The position numbers and the translations under genes were made by a program. Below are positions 53,640 to 63,696 of a stretch of 64,000 nt of DNA, in pieces. Source of the stretch: CAVSMC01 sp963728935 (lineage in GTDB: Bacteria > Pseudomonadota > Gammaproteobacteria > Burkholderiales > Casimicrobiaceae). The notes below the pieces were generated by a model. The model ran no database searches, was not told the DNA's origin, and saw nothing but the letters and a program-made list of their open reading frames with translations. The stretch lies in assembly GCA_963728935.1 (NCBI GenBank), contig CAVSMC010000008.1, positions 372,001 through 436,000 on the forward strand. The letters run 5' to 3'. How positions within the stretch are numbered: the first letter of the stretch is position 1; each line of letters starts with the position of its first letter.

Positions 53640-56381
53640 TTAGCAGGCGGACTGCACGCCCCCGAAGACGGCCCTCCATAGCGCGCCGACCGTTTCGCGA
53701 TGCGCGCCATGCGTCGCCGGATCGACGCGAGCGTGCCGCGCGTCGGTGAGGCGGATCTGGTGTTGAAGCTTTCGATAGTCGCGATAGGCGGCCGCGGCTG
53801 CGGCGGCGATCGGGGCCGGCACGAGTCCCAGCTCGCCGGCGATTCCAAGCAGCGCGATGTTGCCGGCGTTGCGGGTCAACGCCGGATGCTCGTGCGCGTG
53901 GGCAAGCACCAGGTATTGCACGGCGAACTCGACGTCGACCATCCCGCCGCGATCGTGCTTCAAGTCGAACAGCGTGCTCGCGTTGGGATGTCCCGCATGC
54001 ATCCGTTGCCGCATCTCGACGACGTCCGCGGCAAGCTTCGCGCAATCGCGCTTCATGCGCAGGATCTCATTGCGCTCCGCCTCGAACGCCTCGCCGATGC
54101 GCGCGTCGCCGGCGACGAAGCGTGCGCGCGTGAGCGCCTGGTGCTCCCACGTCCAGGCGCTTTCGCGCTGGTACTTGCGAAACGCCGACAACGACGTCAC
54201 GAGCAACCCCGAAGCGCCGTCGGGACGCAGCCGCAGATCGGTGTCGTAGAGCGTCCCGGCCGCGGTCGTGCTCGTGAGCCACGTGATGATCCGTTGCGCG
54301 AGTCGCGCGTAGCGCTCGGGCGCCTCGGCATCGCCGTCGGCGTCGTAGAGGAACACGAGGTCGAGGTCGGACGCATAGCCGAGCTCCTTGCCACCGAGCT
54401 TGCCGTAACCGACGATCGCGAATCGTGGCGCGCCGGCATTGGCGCCGCGCATCTGCGCCCACACGGCGGCGAGCGTCGCATCGAGCACGATGTCGGCGAG
54501 CGCGGACAGGTGATCGGCGTGCCGCTCGACCGACAGCATTCCCGCGAGATCCTGCGCGAGCAGACGGAACAGTTGCGCGTGCTGAAAATGGCGCAGCGCG
54601 TCCATCTGCCGCTCGCTGTCGCCGGCATGCTCGTCGACGAGGCGCGCAAGCTCGCGCCGCCACGCCGACCAATCGGGCTCGGTCAGCAGTACGCGCGCGT
54701 CGAGCAGCTCGTCGAGCAGAATCGGATGCTGCGTCAGATAACCGGTCGCCCAAGCCGAGGCGCCCATCAAATGCGCGAGCCGCGGCAACAGCGGCGGGTG
54801 CTCGATGATGAGCGCGACATAGGCGCTGCGGCGCGCGACGGCCTCGATCAACGCGAGTAGACGCATGAAAACCGTTTGCGAATCGGCGCCGGGCACGTCT
54901 TCGTTCGCAGCGGTCAACAGCAGCTGCGGTATCAGCGTGTCGATGCGCTGTTGCGACAGCGCGGGGAGCTGCAGGTAGCGATGGCTCGCCTTGAATCGGC
55001 CGAGCGTGGCGGCGAGCGCGGGCGCGTCGGCGAATCCGGCGCTCGCGAGCATCGCCTCGGCGATCTCGGGCGCGACTTCTCCGCGCCAGATCGCCTCGAA
55101 GCGCTTGCGCGCGGCTTCGGCGCCGTCCGCAGGTCGTCCACCCGCATGTTCGGGCGCGCCGAGCACGGCGTTGAAGTGCGTGGCGACGGCATCGCGATGG
55201 TGCGCAAGCTCGACAGCGAACGTCGCCGCGTCCGCGAAGCCCATCGCGCCGGCAAGCGCCGCGTGCTCTTCGCGATCGTCGGGCAGCGATTGCGTCTGCG
55301 CGTCGTCGCGGTATTGCAGCCGGTGTTCGACGTCGCGCAGGAACCGATAGGCGTGCGCAAGCTCGGCGATCGCCGTGTCGGGCAACAAGGCGCGTGCGCC
55401 GATCGCGCGCAGCGCCGCGAGCGTTCCGCGCGTTCGAAGCGGCGGCTCGCGGCCGCCGCGAACGATCTGGATCGCTTGCGCCACGAATTCGATCTCGCGA
55501 ATGCCGCCTTCGCCGAGCTTGATGTTGCTCGCATAGTCGCGCCGTCGTCCCTGCTCGCGGATCTGCCGGTGGACATCGCGCAGTCCCTCGTAGGCGTCGA
55601 AGTCGAGGTATTTGCGATAGACGAACGGGGTCACCAGCGCGTCGATCTCGGCATGCCGCGTACCGGTGAGCGGCCGTGCCTTCAGCCATGCATACCGCTC
55701 CCATGCCCGGCCCTGTTCGATCAGATAGCGCTCGAGCGCGGAATAGGGCACGGTTAGCGGTCCGGAGTCGCCGTAAGGCCGCAGCCGCATGTCGACGCGA
55801 AAGACGAAGCCGTCGGCGGTGACGTCGGCGAGCGCGCCGATCACCCGCCGCCCGAGCCGGTCGAAGAATTCGCGATGCGAGACGAGCCGCGGTCCGTGCG
55901 TTTCGCCTTCCTCCGGATAGACGAAGACGAGGTCGACGTCGGACGACACGTTGAGCTCGCCGCCGCCGAGCTTGCCCATGCCGATGACGACCAGCGCGAG
56001 CGCATCGCCGTTCGCGCCGGTCGGCGCGCCGTGCACGTTGGCGAGGGTCTCGTGATGCAATCGCGTCGCGGCGTCGAGCGCGATCTCGGCAAGTGTGGTC
56101 ACTGCGCCGACGACCTCGCCCAACTCGCAGCGGCGGGTGAGGTCGCGCGCGATCGTGTGCAACATCGCACGGCGACGCAGCACGCGCAGCGCGCGGGCGA
56201 GTGCCGCGGCGTCGCCGCGCTCGATATGCGCGTCGAGACCGTTCGCTTCGGCGCCGAACGCGAACGGCGCGCCGAGCGAAGCCTCGAGCCATTCGCGCTC
56301 GCCGGGATGCGCGGCGAGCACAGCGGTCGCGTACCGGCTGAAGGCTAGGGCGGCGCGGAGGTCCATCGGAGCTACAATCAT
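53640..56381 (-). CDS. glnE: Glutamine synthetase adenylyltransferase/deadenylase GlnE
   Basis: The roughly 913-residue bifunctional enzyme has two nucleotidyltransferase domains: GMGKLGGGELNVSSDVDL in the N-terminal half (deadenylase) and GYGKLGGKELGYASDLDL in the C-terminal half (adenylylase), each with the two metal-binding Asp residues. It controls glutamine synthetase in response to P-II and glutamine. Possible starts are TTG 56387, ATG 56381 and ATG 56363; the exact one is uncertain. It begins the leftward operon with ilvE and is divergent from the YhdP-like gene. Confidence 0.95.
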   Translation of the reverse strand: MIVAPMDLRAALAFSRYATAVLAAHPGEREWLEASLGAPFAFGAEANGLDAHIERGDAAALARALRVLRRRAMLHTIARDLTRRCELGEVVGAVTTLAEIALDAATRLHHETLANVHGAPTGANGDALALVVIGMGKLGGGELNVSSDVDLVFVYPEEGETHGPRLVSHREFFDRLGRRVIGALADVTADGFVFRVDMRLRPYGDSGPLTVPYSALERYLIEQGRAWERYAWLKARPLTGTRHAEIDALVTPFVYRKYLDFDAYEGLRDVHRQIREQGRRRDYASNIKLGEGGIREIEFVAQAIQIVRGGREPPLRTRGTLAALRAIGARALLPDTAIAELAHAYRFLRDVEHRLQYRDDAQTQSLPDDREEHAALAGAMGFADAATFAVELAHHRDAVATHFNAVLGAPEHAGGRPADGAEAARKRFEAIWRGEVAPEIAEAMLASAGFADAPALAATLGRFKASHRYLQLPALSQQRIDTLIPQLLLTAANEDVPGADSQTVFMRLLALIEAVARRSAYVALIIEHPPLLPRLAHLMGASAWATGYLTQHPILLDELLDARVLLTEPDWSAWRRELARLVDEHAGDSERQMDALRHFQHAQLFRLLAQDLAGMLSVERHADHLSALADIVLDATLAAVWAQMRGANAGAPRFAIVGYGKLGGKELGYASDLDLVFLYDADGDAEAPERYARLAQRIITWLTSTTAAGTLYDTDLRLRPDGASGLLVTSLSAFRKYQRESAWTWEHQALTRARFVAGDARIGEAFEAERNEILRMKRDCAKLAADVVEMRQRMHAGHPNASTLFDLKHDRGGMVDVEFAVQYLVLAHAHEHPALTRNAGNIALLGIAGELGLVPAPIAAAAAAAYRDYRKLQHQIRLTDARHARVDPATHGAHRETVGALWRAVFGGVQSAC

Positions 56382-56398
56382 CGACAACCGTGCCCATT

Positions 56399-59300
56399 AT
56401 GCCTGCCGCGCGCGATCCCCTTCGCGCTCCCCCAATCGCAAGGCCGCTCGTCGTTCGCGTCGCGCGCGCTCTGGTCACGCTGGTCGTCGCCGGCTTCGCG
56501 ACGTTCGCGCTGCTGTTGCTCGCGGTGCGCTTCATCGTGTTTCCGCAGGTCGAGGCGTACCGCGACCCGTTGACCACGCAGCTTTCGCGCCAGCTCGGCC
56601 AGCCGGTCGAGCTGCGGGCGCTCACGACCGGATGGGACGGCTGGAATCCGAAGCTCGTGCTGCACGACTTCCGCGTTCTGGACCGCATGCGCGCCGGCGC
56701 GGCACCGCTGCTCGAGCTGCCCGAAGTCGACCTGATCGTTGCGTGGACGTCGCTGCCACTGCTCGATCTGCGTCTGAAGCAGCTCGTGATCGATCGCCCG
56801 CGGCTCGCCGTCCGCCGCGATCGCGCGGGCGTGATTCACGTCGCCGGCATCGAGCTCGATCCCGCGCAGCAATCCGACGACACGCGGTTCACCGATTGGC
56901 TGCTGCGCCAGCCGCGCATCGAGGTTCGCGACGCGCTGCTGACGTGGAACGACGACCTGCGCAACGCGCCGCAGCTCGTGCTCGACCGCGTGCAGCTTCG
57001 CCTCGAGAGCCACTTCGGCGAACATCGGATCGGCCTGACGGGAACGCCGCCGGCCGAGCTCGCCGCGCCGATCGACTTGCGCGGCGAGTGGCAGGGCAAC
57101 GCGCTTGCCGATTGGCGCCATCTCACCGGGCGCTTCTATACGCGGCTCGACTACGCCGACATCGCGGCATGGCGCGAATGGCTGCCGTTGCCGCTCGAGA
57201 TCGCGAGTGGCAAGGGGGCGCTGCGGATCTGGTTCGAGTTCGACGGCGGTCAGGCGCGCGATGTCGTCGCCGATCTCGCGCTCGCCGACGTGCGGGCGAC
57301 GCTGCGCGAGGGCCTGCCCGAGCTCGCGCTCGCGACACTCGCCGGCCGCGTCGGCTGGCGCTACGGCGCCGGCAAGCGCGAGCTTTATTTCCGCCAGCTC
57401 GCGTTCGGCACCGCCGGCGGCGAGAAGATGGACGCGACCGACTTGACGCTGACGATGCGCGATTCGGAGGGCGACAAGCCGGGCGGCGGCCGCCTCGAAT
57501 TCGACCGGCTCGAGCTCGCGCCGCTGCGCGACGTCGCGGCGCATCTTCCGCTTCCCGAGCGGTTGCGCAGCGAGGTCGCGCGCTTCGCGCCACGCGGCAC
57601 GCTCGCCAAAGGCCATGCGCAATGGGACGGCGAGATCGACGCGCCCGTCGCCTACGACATCGGCGCCGACTTCAGCGACTTCGGCGTTGTCGCGCAGGAT
57701 GCGCTGCCGGGCTTGCGGGCGCTCAGCGGGCGCGTGACGGCAACGCAGACCGGCGGCGAGCTGAACCTTACCGGACGCTCGACGGCGATCGATCTGCCGC
57801 GCGTGTTCGTCGAGCCGGTCGCGCTCGAGAGCTTCGCCGCCGACGTGAGCTGGCAGCGCAAGGGCGAGCGGACCGTCGTCCAGCTCGAACGCGTCGAATT
57901 CGCCAACGCGGACGCGGCCGGCACGGCGAGCGGCAGCTGGCGATCGCTCGCGCACGGGCCCGGTGAAATCGATCTCGTCGCGCAGCTTTCGCGCGCCGAT
58001 GCGCGCAGCGCGCACAAGTATCTTCCCCGTGTCGTGAACGAGCGCGCGCGCGCTTGGCTCGCCCGCGCGCTCATCGACGGCAGCGCGACCGACACTCGGC
58101 TGCGATTGAGCGGCGATCTCGCGCGCTTCCCGTTCGCCGACGGCAAGAGCGGACAGTTCGTCGTCACGGCGAAAGCGAAAGGCATAACGCTCGACTACGC
58201 GCCCGATTGGCCCGCGATCGGCGCGATCGACGGCGATTTTCGCGTCGAAGGCATGCGCCTCACAGTCGACGCCCAGAGCGGCGCGATTTACGGGACGCGG
58301 CTCGGACGCACGCATGCGGAGATTCCGGACCTACGTGCAAGGCCGCCGGTCCTGCACGTCGACGGCGAAGCGACCGGTCCGACGACCGATTTCGTCCGCT
58401 TCGTCGACGCGAGCCCGGTCGCCGGCTGGATCGGCCATGCGACGGCCAACGCGACGGCGAGCGGCGATGGATCGCTCGCGTTGAAGCTCGAGCTCGCGCT
58501 CGCCGCCGAGCGGACCGTGAAGATTGCCGGCGAGTACACGTTCAACTCGAATCAGATCCGCTTGCCGGGGATTCCGCCGCTCGACAAGGTGACCGGCACG
58601 ATCGCGTTTTCGGAAGCCGAGATGCAGGCGCGCGATATCGGCGCCGAGGTGCTCGGTGGACCCGTGCAGTTCAACGTCGCGAGCACCGCGTCCGGCGGCG
58701 AGCGCACGTTGCGCGTCAACGCGAGCGGAACGGCGAATCTCGTCACGTTGCGCAGCGAGTTCGCGTTGCCCCATGCCGAGCGGCTGTCCGGTACCGCGGA
58801 TTGGACGCTGGCGCTCGACGGTCGCGGCGACGGCGCGACATGGGTCGTCGAAAGTCCACTGAAGGGCGCCGTCGTCGATCTGCCCGCGCCGCTCGGCAAG
58901 GTCGCCGCCGACACGATCCCGCTTCGCGTCGAGCGTCGGCTCGATCCGAAACGGCCGAAGGAGGATGCGCTCACGCTCGCGTATGGCAAGCTGGCGCAGT
59001 TCACCGCGCGGCGCAGACTGTCCGCTGCGACCGCCGACATCGAGCGCGCGCAGTTGCTGATCGGTCGCGCCGCCGAGCGCGCGGACGCCGCGCGCGCCGA
59101 GCGGCCCGGCTTCTGGGTGCGCGCCGAAGTGCCCGCGCTCGACGTCGACGATTGGCTTGCGGTGATGCGTCCGCAGAAGCCTGCCGAAGCGAGCAGCGGC
59201 AGCGGCATGCCGCCGCTCGCCGGACTCGACCTCGATGTCGGCGCGCTCGACGCGATGGGCCGCCGTCTGAACGACATTACGGTAACGGCGCGCCCGTCCG

Positions 59301-60358
59301 GCGACGACTGGAAGCTCGAATTGCGCGGACGCGAAGTGGCCGGTCGCGCGACGTGGACCGCGCCCGGTACCGACGCACCGAATGGACGCGTATTCGCGCG
59401 GCTCACACGGCTTGCCATGCCCGGCTCGGCCGATCGACACGCGTCGACGGCTGCCGACGCGAGCGCAGGCGCTCAGGATGCGGCCGCCAATGCGCATTGG
59501 CCGGGTATCGATCTGGTCGCCGATTCGTTCGTGTCGCGCGGCGGGCACGAGATCGGACGCCTGGAGCTGAACGCGCAGCCGCGCGACAGCGAGTGGCGCA
59601 TCGAGAAGCTCGCGCTGATTAACGACGCCGGTCGCATCGACGCCGAAGGCGCGTGGCGCGCGGTCGGCCGCGTCGAGCAGACGAAGCTCGACATCGCGGT
59701 CGACGTCAAGGAAGCCGGCACGTTCCTGTCTCGATTCGGTTATCCGGACGCGCTTCGCAACGCGCCGACCAAGATCGACGGACAACTTGCCTGGGCCGGT
59801 CCTCCGCACGCGTTCGACTACCCGACGCTTGCCGGCACGTTCAAGCTGCACTCCGGATCCGGTCGTTTCACGAAGATCGAGCCGGGACTCGGCAAGCTGA
59901 TCGGCGTGCTGTCGCTGCAGGCGCTTCCGCGGCGCGTGTCGCTCGACTTCACCGACGTGTTCAGCGAAGGCTTTACGTTCGACTCGATCGACGGCGATGT
60001 GCGCATCGAAAACGGCGTCATGTCGACTCCCGGTTTGCGATTGGCCGGACCGTCGGCGCGCGTACTGATCGTCGGCGATGCCGATCTCGCGCAGGAGACG
60101 CAACGGCTGTCGGTCCGCGTGCAACCCGCGTTGTCGGGCGGCGTATCGACGGGCGCCGCGTTGCTGTTCTTCGCCAACCCGATCGTCGGCGCCGCCGTCG
60201 GCGCGGGTTCGCTCCTTGCGCAGAAGATCATGAAGGATCCGATCGAGCAGATGTTCAGTTATGACTACACGGTGACCGGTAACTGGTCCGATCCGATCGT
60301 CACGCGTGGCAAGATCGCGACCGCATTCATGCCGTCGCAGGAAGGCGCTGCGAAATGA
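56399..60358 (+). CDS. AsmA/YhdP-family large membrane-anchored protein
   Basis: The ~1319-residue protein has an N-terminal membrane anchor (ALVTLVVAGFATFALLLLAVRFI) followed by a long, beta-rich repetitive body of the DUF3971/TIGR02099 type, with a conserved C-terminal domain (LIGVLSLQALPRRVSLDFTDVFSEGFTFDSIDGD, VGAAVGAGSLLAQKIM). Proteins of this size bridge inner and outer membranes and are linked to phospholipid transport, as in YhdP of E. coli. A GTG at 56390 is also in frame. The gene is divergent from glnE, with 18 bp or fewer between the starts. The orthologue is probable. Confidence 0.9.
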   Translation: MPAARDPLRAPPIARPLVVRVARALVTLVVAGFATFALLLLAVRFIVFPQVEAYRDPLTTQLSRQLGQPVELRALTTGWDGWNPKLVLHDFRVLDRMRAGAAPLLELPEVDLIVAWTSLPLLDLRLKQLVIDRPRLAVRRDRAGVIHVAGIELDPAQQSDDTRFTDWLLRQPRIEVRDALLTWNDDLRNAPQLVLDRVQLRLESHFGEHRIGLTGTPPAELAAPIDLRGEWQGNALADWRHLTGRFYTRLDYADIAAWREWLPLPLEIASGKGALRIWFEFDGGQARDVVADLALADVRATLREGLPELALATLAGRVGWRYGAGKRELYFRQLAFGTAGGEKMDATDLTLTMRDSEGDKPGGGRLEFDRLELAPLRDVAAHLPLPERLRSEVARFAPRGTLAKGHAQWDGEIDAPVAYDIGADFSDFGVVAQDALPGLRALSGRVTATQTGGELNLTGRSTAIDLPRVFVEPVALESFAADVSWQRKGERTVVQLERVEFANADAAGTASGSWRSLAHGPGEIDLVAQLSRADARSAHKYLPRVVNERARAWLARALIDGSATDTRLRLSGDLARFPFADGKSGQFVVTAKAKGITLDYAPDWPAIGAIDGDFRVEGMRLTVDAQSGAIYGTRLGRTHAEIPDLRARPPVLHVDGEATGPTTDFVRFVDASPVAGWIGHATANATASGDGSLALKLELALAAERTVKIAGEYTFNSNQIRLPGIPPLDKVTGTIAFSEAEMQARDIGAEVLGGPVQFNVASTASGGERTLRVNASGTANLVTLRSEFALPHAERLSGTADWTLALDGRGDGATWVVESPLKGAVVDLPAPLGKVAADTIPLRVERRLDPKRPKEDALTLAYGKLAQFTARRRLSAATADIERAQLLIGRAAERADAARAERPGFWVRAEVPALDVDDWLAVMRPQKPAEASSGSGMPPLAGLDLDVGALDAMGRRLNDITVTARPSGDDWKLELRGREVAGRATWTAPGTDAPNGRVFARLTRLAMPGSADRHASTAADASAGAQDAAANAHWPGIDLVADSFVSRGGHEIGRLELNAQPRDSEWRIEKLALINDAGRIDAEGAWRAVGRVEQTKLDIAVDVKEAGTFLSRFGYPDALRNAPTKIDGQLAWAGPPHAFDYPTLAGTFKLHSGSGRFTKIEPGLGKLIGVLSLQALPRRVSLDFTDVFSEGFTFDSIDGDVRIENGVMSTPGLRLAGPSARVLIVGDADLAQETQRLSVRVQPALSGGVSTGAALLFFANPIVGAAVGAGSLLAQKIMKDPIEQMFSYDYTVTGNWSDPIVTRGKIATAFMPSQEGAAK

Positions 60359-60566
60359 CCGCGCCGGCCGCAGGCAGAAGACCCGCGAGCGCGCGAGGCG
60401 AAGCCAAGGCCGGCACGGTACGTTCGCGCGCGAACCGGAGCGGCGACGTACCAGCGTCACATGGCGGCTCGCTTGCAAGGAGGCGCGCGAAGCGCCTGTC
60501 GGCGCGCGATTTTCGCGGACCGACGACGAAGAGCGTTGCATCGCTCAATGCGTGCGGAGGGCCGAA

Positions 60567-61400
60567 ATGAACGCGCACGCCTGCGAACGGCCGGCGCAAC
60601 GCATGCGCGTCGCCGCCGTGCAGATGGTCGCCGGTGGCGATGTCGCGGCGAATCTTGCGCAGGCCGAGCCGCTGATCGAGCAGGCGGTCGCCGACGGCGC
60701 GAAGCTCGTCGTCCTGCCCGAGTATTTCGGAATCCTCGGTGCGCGCGCGAGCGACAAGATCGCCGTGCGTGAACGCGATGGCGACGGAGCGCAGCAAGCC
60801 TTTCTCGCCCGGCTCGCGCGAACGCATGCGATCCATCTCATCGGCGGCAGCGTTCCGATCGCAACCGACGACCCGAACCGCGTGCGCAGTGCGCTGCTCG
60901 TCTACGGCCCTGATGGACGGCGCGTCGCGCGCTACGACAAGATCCATCTGTTCGCGTTCGAGCGCGGCGACGAGAGCTACGACGAGCGGCGCACGATCGA
61001 GCCGGGCAGCGAGCCGGCGGCATTCGAGGCCGCGTGCGGGACGGTGGCGCTGTCGATCTGCTACGACTTGCGCTTTCCGGAGCTCTACCGGCGCTTTTGC
61101 GATCTCGCGCTGATACTCGCGCCGTCCGCGTTCACCGCGACCACCGGCGCTGCGCACTGGCACTTGCTGCTGCGTGCGCGAGCCGTCGAAAACCAGTGCT
61201 ACGTGCTCGCGGCCGCGCAAGGCGGCGCGCACCCCAACGGCCGGCGCACGTACGGCCATTCGGCGCTCGTCGACCCGTGGGGGCGCATCGTCGCCGAGCG
61301 CAGCGAAGACGGTCCGGGCATCGTCGTCGGCGACGTCGATCCCGGGCGCGTGGCCGAGGTGCGCGCGCAGCTTCCCGCGCTGTCGCACCGCGTGCTCTGA
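60567..61400 (+). CDS. Carbon-nitrogen hydrolase (nitrilase superfamily), Nit2-like
   Basis: The 277-residue enzyme has the Glu-Lys-Cys triad Glu52 (LVVLPEYFG), Lys125 (RYDKIHLFA) and Cys165 (SICYDLRFPELYR), in the order and spacing of omega-amidase/Nit-type amidases. It cleaves carbon-nitrogen bonds of amides, often deaminated glutathione or 2-oxoglutaramate, in the cytoplasm. GGAGG seven bases upstream of ATG 60567 fixes the start. The 200-bp gap after the YhdP-like gene has no other recognisable gene. Confidence 0.93.
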   Translation: MNAHACERPAQRMRVAAVQMVAGGDVAANLAQAEPLIEQAVADGAKLVVLPEYFGILGARASDKIAVRERDGDGAQQAFLARLARTHAIHLIGGSVPIATDDPNRVRSALLVYGPDGRRVARYDKIHLFAFERGDESYDERRTIEPGSEPAAFEAACGTVALSICYDLRFPELYRRFCDLALILAPSAFTATTGAAHWHLLLRARAVENQCYVLAAAQGGAHPNGRRTYGHSALVDPWGRIVAERSEDGPGIVVGDVDPGRVAEVRAQLPALSHRVL

Positions 61401-61496
61401 CGATTGGCCGCTTGGCGCGCTGCGCTGTTATCCTATCGGACGTGTCGGAACCTACGAGCGCGCGACGATCGCGCTTCGATGGAGGAGGGCATCATC

Positions 61497-62450
61497 ATGA
61501 GCGACATGGCGCGCAACGAGCGACGCACGGCCCAGGTCGGCGTGCACTCGCTCGACCACTACAGCCTGGACGTTCCCGACCTCGACGCCGCGCGCACGTT
61601 CTATGCCGGCTTCGGACTCGACGTGCGCGACGAGGGCGACGCCATCGCGCTTTACACGTTCGGCAACGCGCATCGCTGGGCGCGCGTGCACAGAGGACCG
61701 CGCAAGCAGGTGCATGCGCTTTCGTTCGGCGCCTATGCCGCTGACATGGCGCTGTTTGCCGAGCGCCTCGGAGCGCAACGCGTCGCTCGCATCGATGCGC
61801 CCGTCGGCGGCGACTCCGATGCGCTGTGGTTCCGCGATCAGGACGGCCGCGCCGTATCGATCGGCGTCGCCTCGAAGTCGTCGCCGGACGCGAAAACGCG
61901 CACGACGTTCGAGTCGTGCCTCGCGGGCAGCCGCGGCGCGTGCAACCGCACCGGCGCGCCGAGCGTGCGGCCGCGGCGGCTGTCGCACGTGCTGATGTTC
62001 ACGCCCGACGTCGATCGCGCGATCGCGTTCTATCGCGACGTGCTCGGACTGCGGCTCGCCGACCGCTCCGGTGACGGCATCGCGTTCATGTACGGCATGC
62101 ACGGCAGCGATCACCACATGATCGCGTTCGCGAAATCGGAAGCGCCGGGCTTCCATCATTCGAGTTGGGACGTGCCGTCGGTCGAACAGGTCGGGCTCGG
62201 CGGCATGCAGATGGCCGATCGCGGGTTCCGCCACGGATGGGGACCGGGGCGCCACGTGCTCGGCTCGAATTATTTCTGGTACGTGCAGGATCCGTGGGGA
62301 AGCTTCGCGGAGTTTTCCGCCGATATCGACTACCTGCCCCGCGACGCCGCGTGGGAGGCGGGCGACCACCCGCCGCAGGACGCGTTCTACCTGTGGGGAC
62401 CGGAACCGCCGTCCGATTTCGTGACCAATTACGAGGCGTCCACCCGTTGA
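61497..62450 (+). CDS. Two-domain VOC-family protein (extradiol dioxygenase-like)
   Basis: The 317-residue protein has two vicinal-oxygen-chelate domains (SLDHYSLDVPDLDAARTFYAGFGL at the start and LSHVLMFTPDVDRAIAFYRDVLGL from about 160), with candidate metal ligands at those His residues, FHHSSWDV and a late Glu in FAEFSADIDYLP. This is the arrangement of 2,3-type extradiol ring-cleavage dioxygenases, with Fe(II). GGAGG eight bases upstream of the ATG marks the start; a longer frame begins at 61404. The substrate is unknown; it lies upstream of an ABC operon. Confidence 0.85.
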   Translation: MSDMARNERRTAQVGVHSLDHYSLDVPDLDAARTFYAGFGLDVRDEGDAIALYTFGNAHRWARVHRGPRKQVHALSFGAYAADMALFAERLGAQRVARIDAPVGGDSDALWFRDQDGRAVSIGVASKSSPDAKTRTTFESCLAGSRGACNRTGAPSVRPRRLSHVLMFTPDVDRAIAFYRDVLGLRLADRSGDGIAFMYGMHGSDHHMIAFAKSEAPGFHHSSWDVPSVEQVGLGGMQMADRGFRHGWGPGRHVLGSNYFWYVQDPWGSFAEFSADIDYLPRDAAWEAGDHPPQDAFYLWGPEPPSDFVTNYEASTR

Positions 62451-62477
62451 CGCGCGCTGACAAGAGGGAGCGAAGCC

Positions 62478-63686
62478 ATGAGCATAGCCAAAGGGGTTCG
62501 GATCGCCGTCGCGCTCGTCGCGCTCGCCTGCGCGTTCGTGACCACGCCGGCTGCGGCGCAGCAGGCTCGCCCGCCGATTCGCATCGGCAGCACGCTCGCG
62601 CTGACCGGGCCGCTCGCGTCCACCGCGCTCGTGCACAAGATCGTCGGCGAGTACTACGTCGAGGATCTGAACCGGCGCGGCGGCTTGCTTGGCCGGCCGG
62701 TCGAGTGGATCGTGAAGGACGATCAATCGAAGCCCGATCTCGCCCGCACGCTCTACGAGCAACTGGTGACCGCCGACAAGGTGGACCTTCTGATGGGGCC
62801 GTACGCGACCGGCGCGATCCTTTCGGCGATGGGCGTCGCGCAGCGTTACAACAAGGTGCTCATTCATCACACGTTCGGCATTCCGTCGCTCGCGAAGTAC
62901 GACATGCAGTTCCCCGCTTGGCACATGGGGGCGGATCCGGGTACGACGGTGCCGTCCACCGTGCTCGACGCGCTCGCCGCGTCGGCGAAGCCGCCGAAGA
63001 CGATCGCGGTGGTGACCAGCAAGTTTCCGTCGGTTCAATTCATGTCGCTCGGCGCGCGCGAGGTAGCGAAGAAGCGCGGCTTGAACGAGGTGCTCTTTCT
63101 CGAATGGGAATTCGGCAACCTCGATTTCGGTCCGATCGCCGCGCGCGTGAAGGACGCGAAGCCCGACTTCCTCTGGGTCGGCGCGCTCGGCCTCGAGGGC
63201 AACCAACTGATCGACGCGATGAAGAAGATCGACTACTCGCCGCCCGAGCAGTTCTACATCTATCCGGCGCCGGGACCGATGGCGACCTCACCCGACGCGA
63301 AGAACGCGCTGTCGGTGACGATTTTCGAAGAGAATCCGCCGTTCACCAACAACCCCGGCGCAGCCGAATTCATCAAGGCGTACCACGAGCGTGCGGCGAA
63401 GGCGGGCTTGCCGTACACGCTGGTCGAGACGCAAGCCGCTGCTTCCTACACGGCGTGGCAACTTCTCGAAGCGGCGGTGACCGCGACCAAGTCCCTCGAC
63501 GACAAGGCGATCGCGCGGTGGCTGAAGACCCATCGCGTCGATACGATCCAGGGGAAGCTGCGCTTCGACGGTCCGAGCAACTACGGCGACGATCTGATGC
63601 GTGTGAAGCAGGTTCAGAACGGCCGCTGGGTCACCGTGTGGCCGAAGGAATACGCGGCGCCCGGCGCGAAGCTGATCGTTCCGTGA
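62478..63686 (+). CDS. Branched-chain amino acid/aromatic acid ABC binding protein
   Basis: The 402-residue periplasmic protein has a signal peptide (about residues 1-27, ending AAAQQ), and the family 6 binding-protein pattern IRIGSTLALTGPLASTALVHK, later YNKVLIHHTFGIPSLAKYD and DKVDLLMGPYATG. It starts 27 bp after the VOC gene with a good GGGAG site. The gene pair with a VOC dioxygenase suggests uptake and ring cleavage of an aromatic acid rather than an amino acid. That is inference from neighbours. Confidence 0.92.
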   Translation: MSIAKGVRIAVALVALACAFVTTPAAAQQARPPIRIGSTLALTGPLASTALVHKIVGEYYVEDLNRRGGLLGRPVEWIVKDDQSKPDLARTLYEQLVTADKVDLLMGPYATGAILSAMGVAQRYNKVLIHHTFGIPSLAKYDMQFPAWHMGADPGTTVPSTVLDALAASAKPPKTIAVVTSKFPSVQFMSLGAREVAKKRGLNEVLFLEWEFGNLDFGPIAARVKDAKPDFLWVGALGLEGNQLIDAMKKIDYSPPEQFYIYPAPGPMATSPDAKNALSVTIFEENPPFTNNPGAAEFIKAYHERAAKAGLPYTLVETQAAASYTAWQLLEAAVTATKSLDDKAIARWLKTHRVDTIQGKLRFDGPSNYGDDLMRVKQVQNGRWVTVWPKEYAAPGAKLIVP

Positions 63687-63696
63687 CCGCGCCGCG

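Noticed and set aside
60355..60570. A 71-residue gene overlapping the YhdP-like stop (ATGA)
   Set aside because: It is Arg/Ala/Gly-rich without motifs, and the adjacent nitrilase gene has its own strong ribosome site inside this frame; probably spurious.
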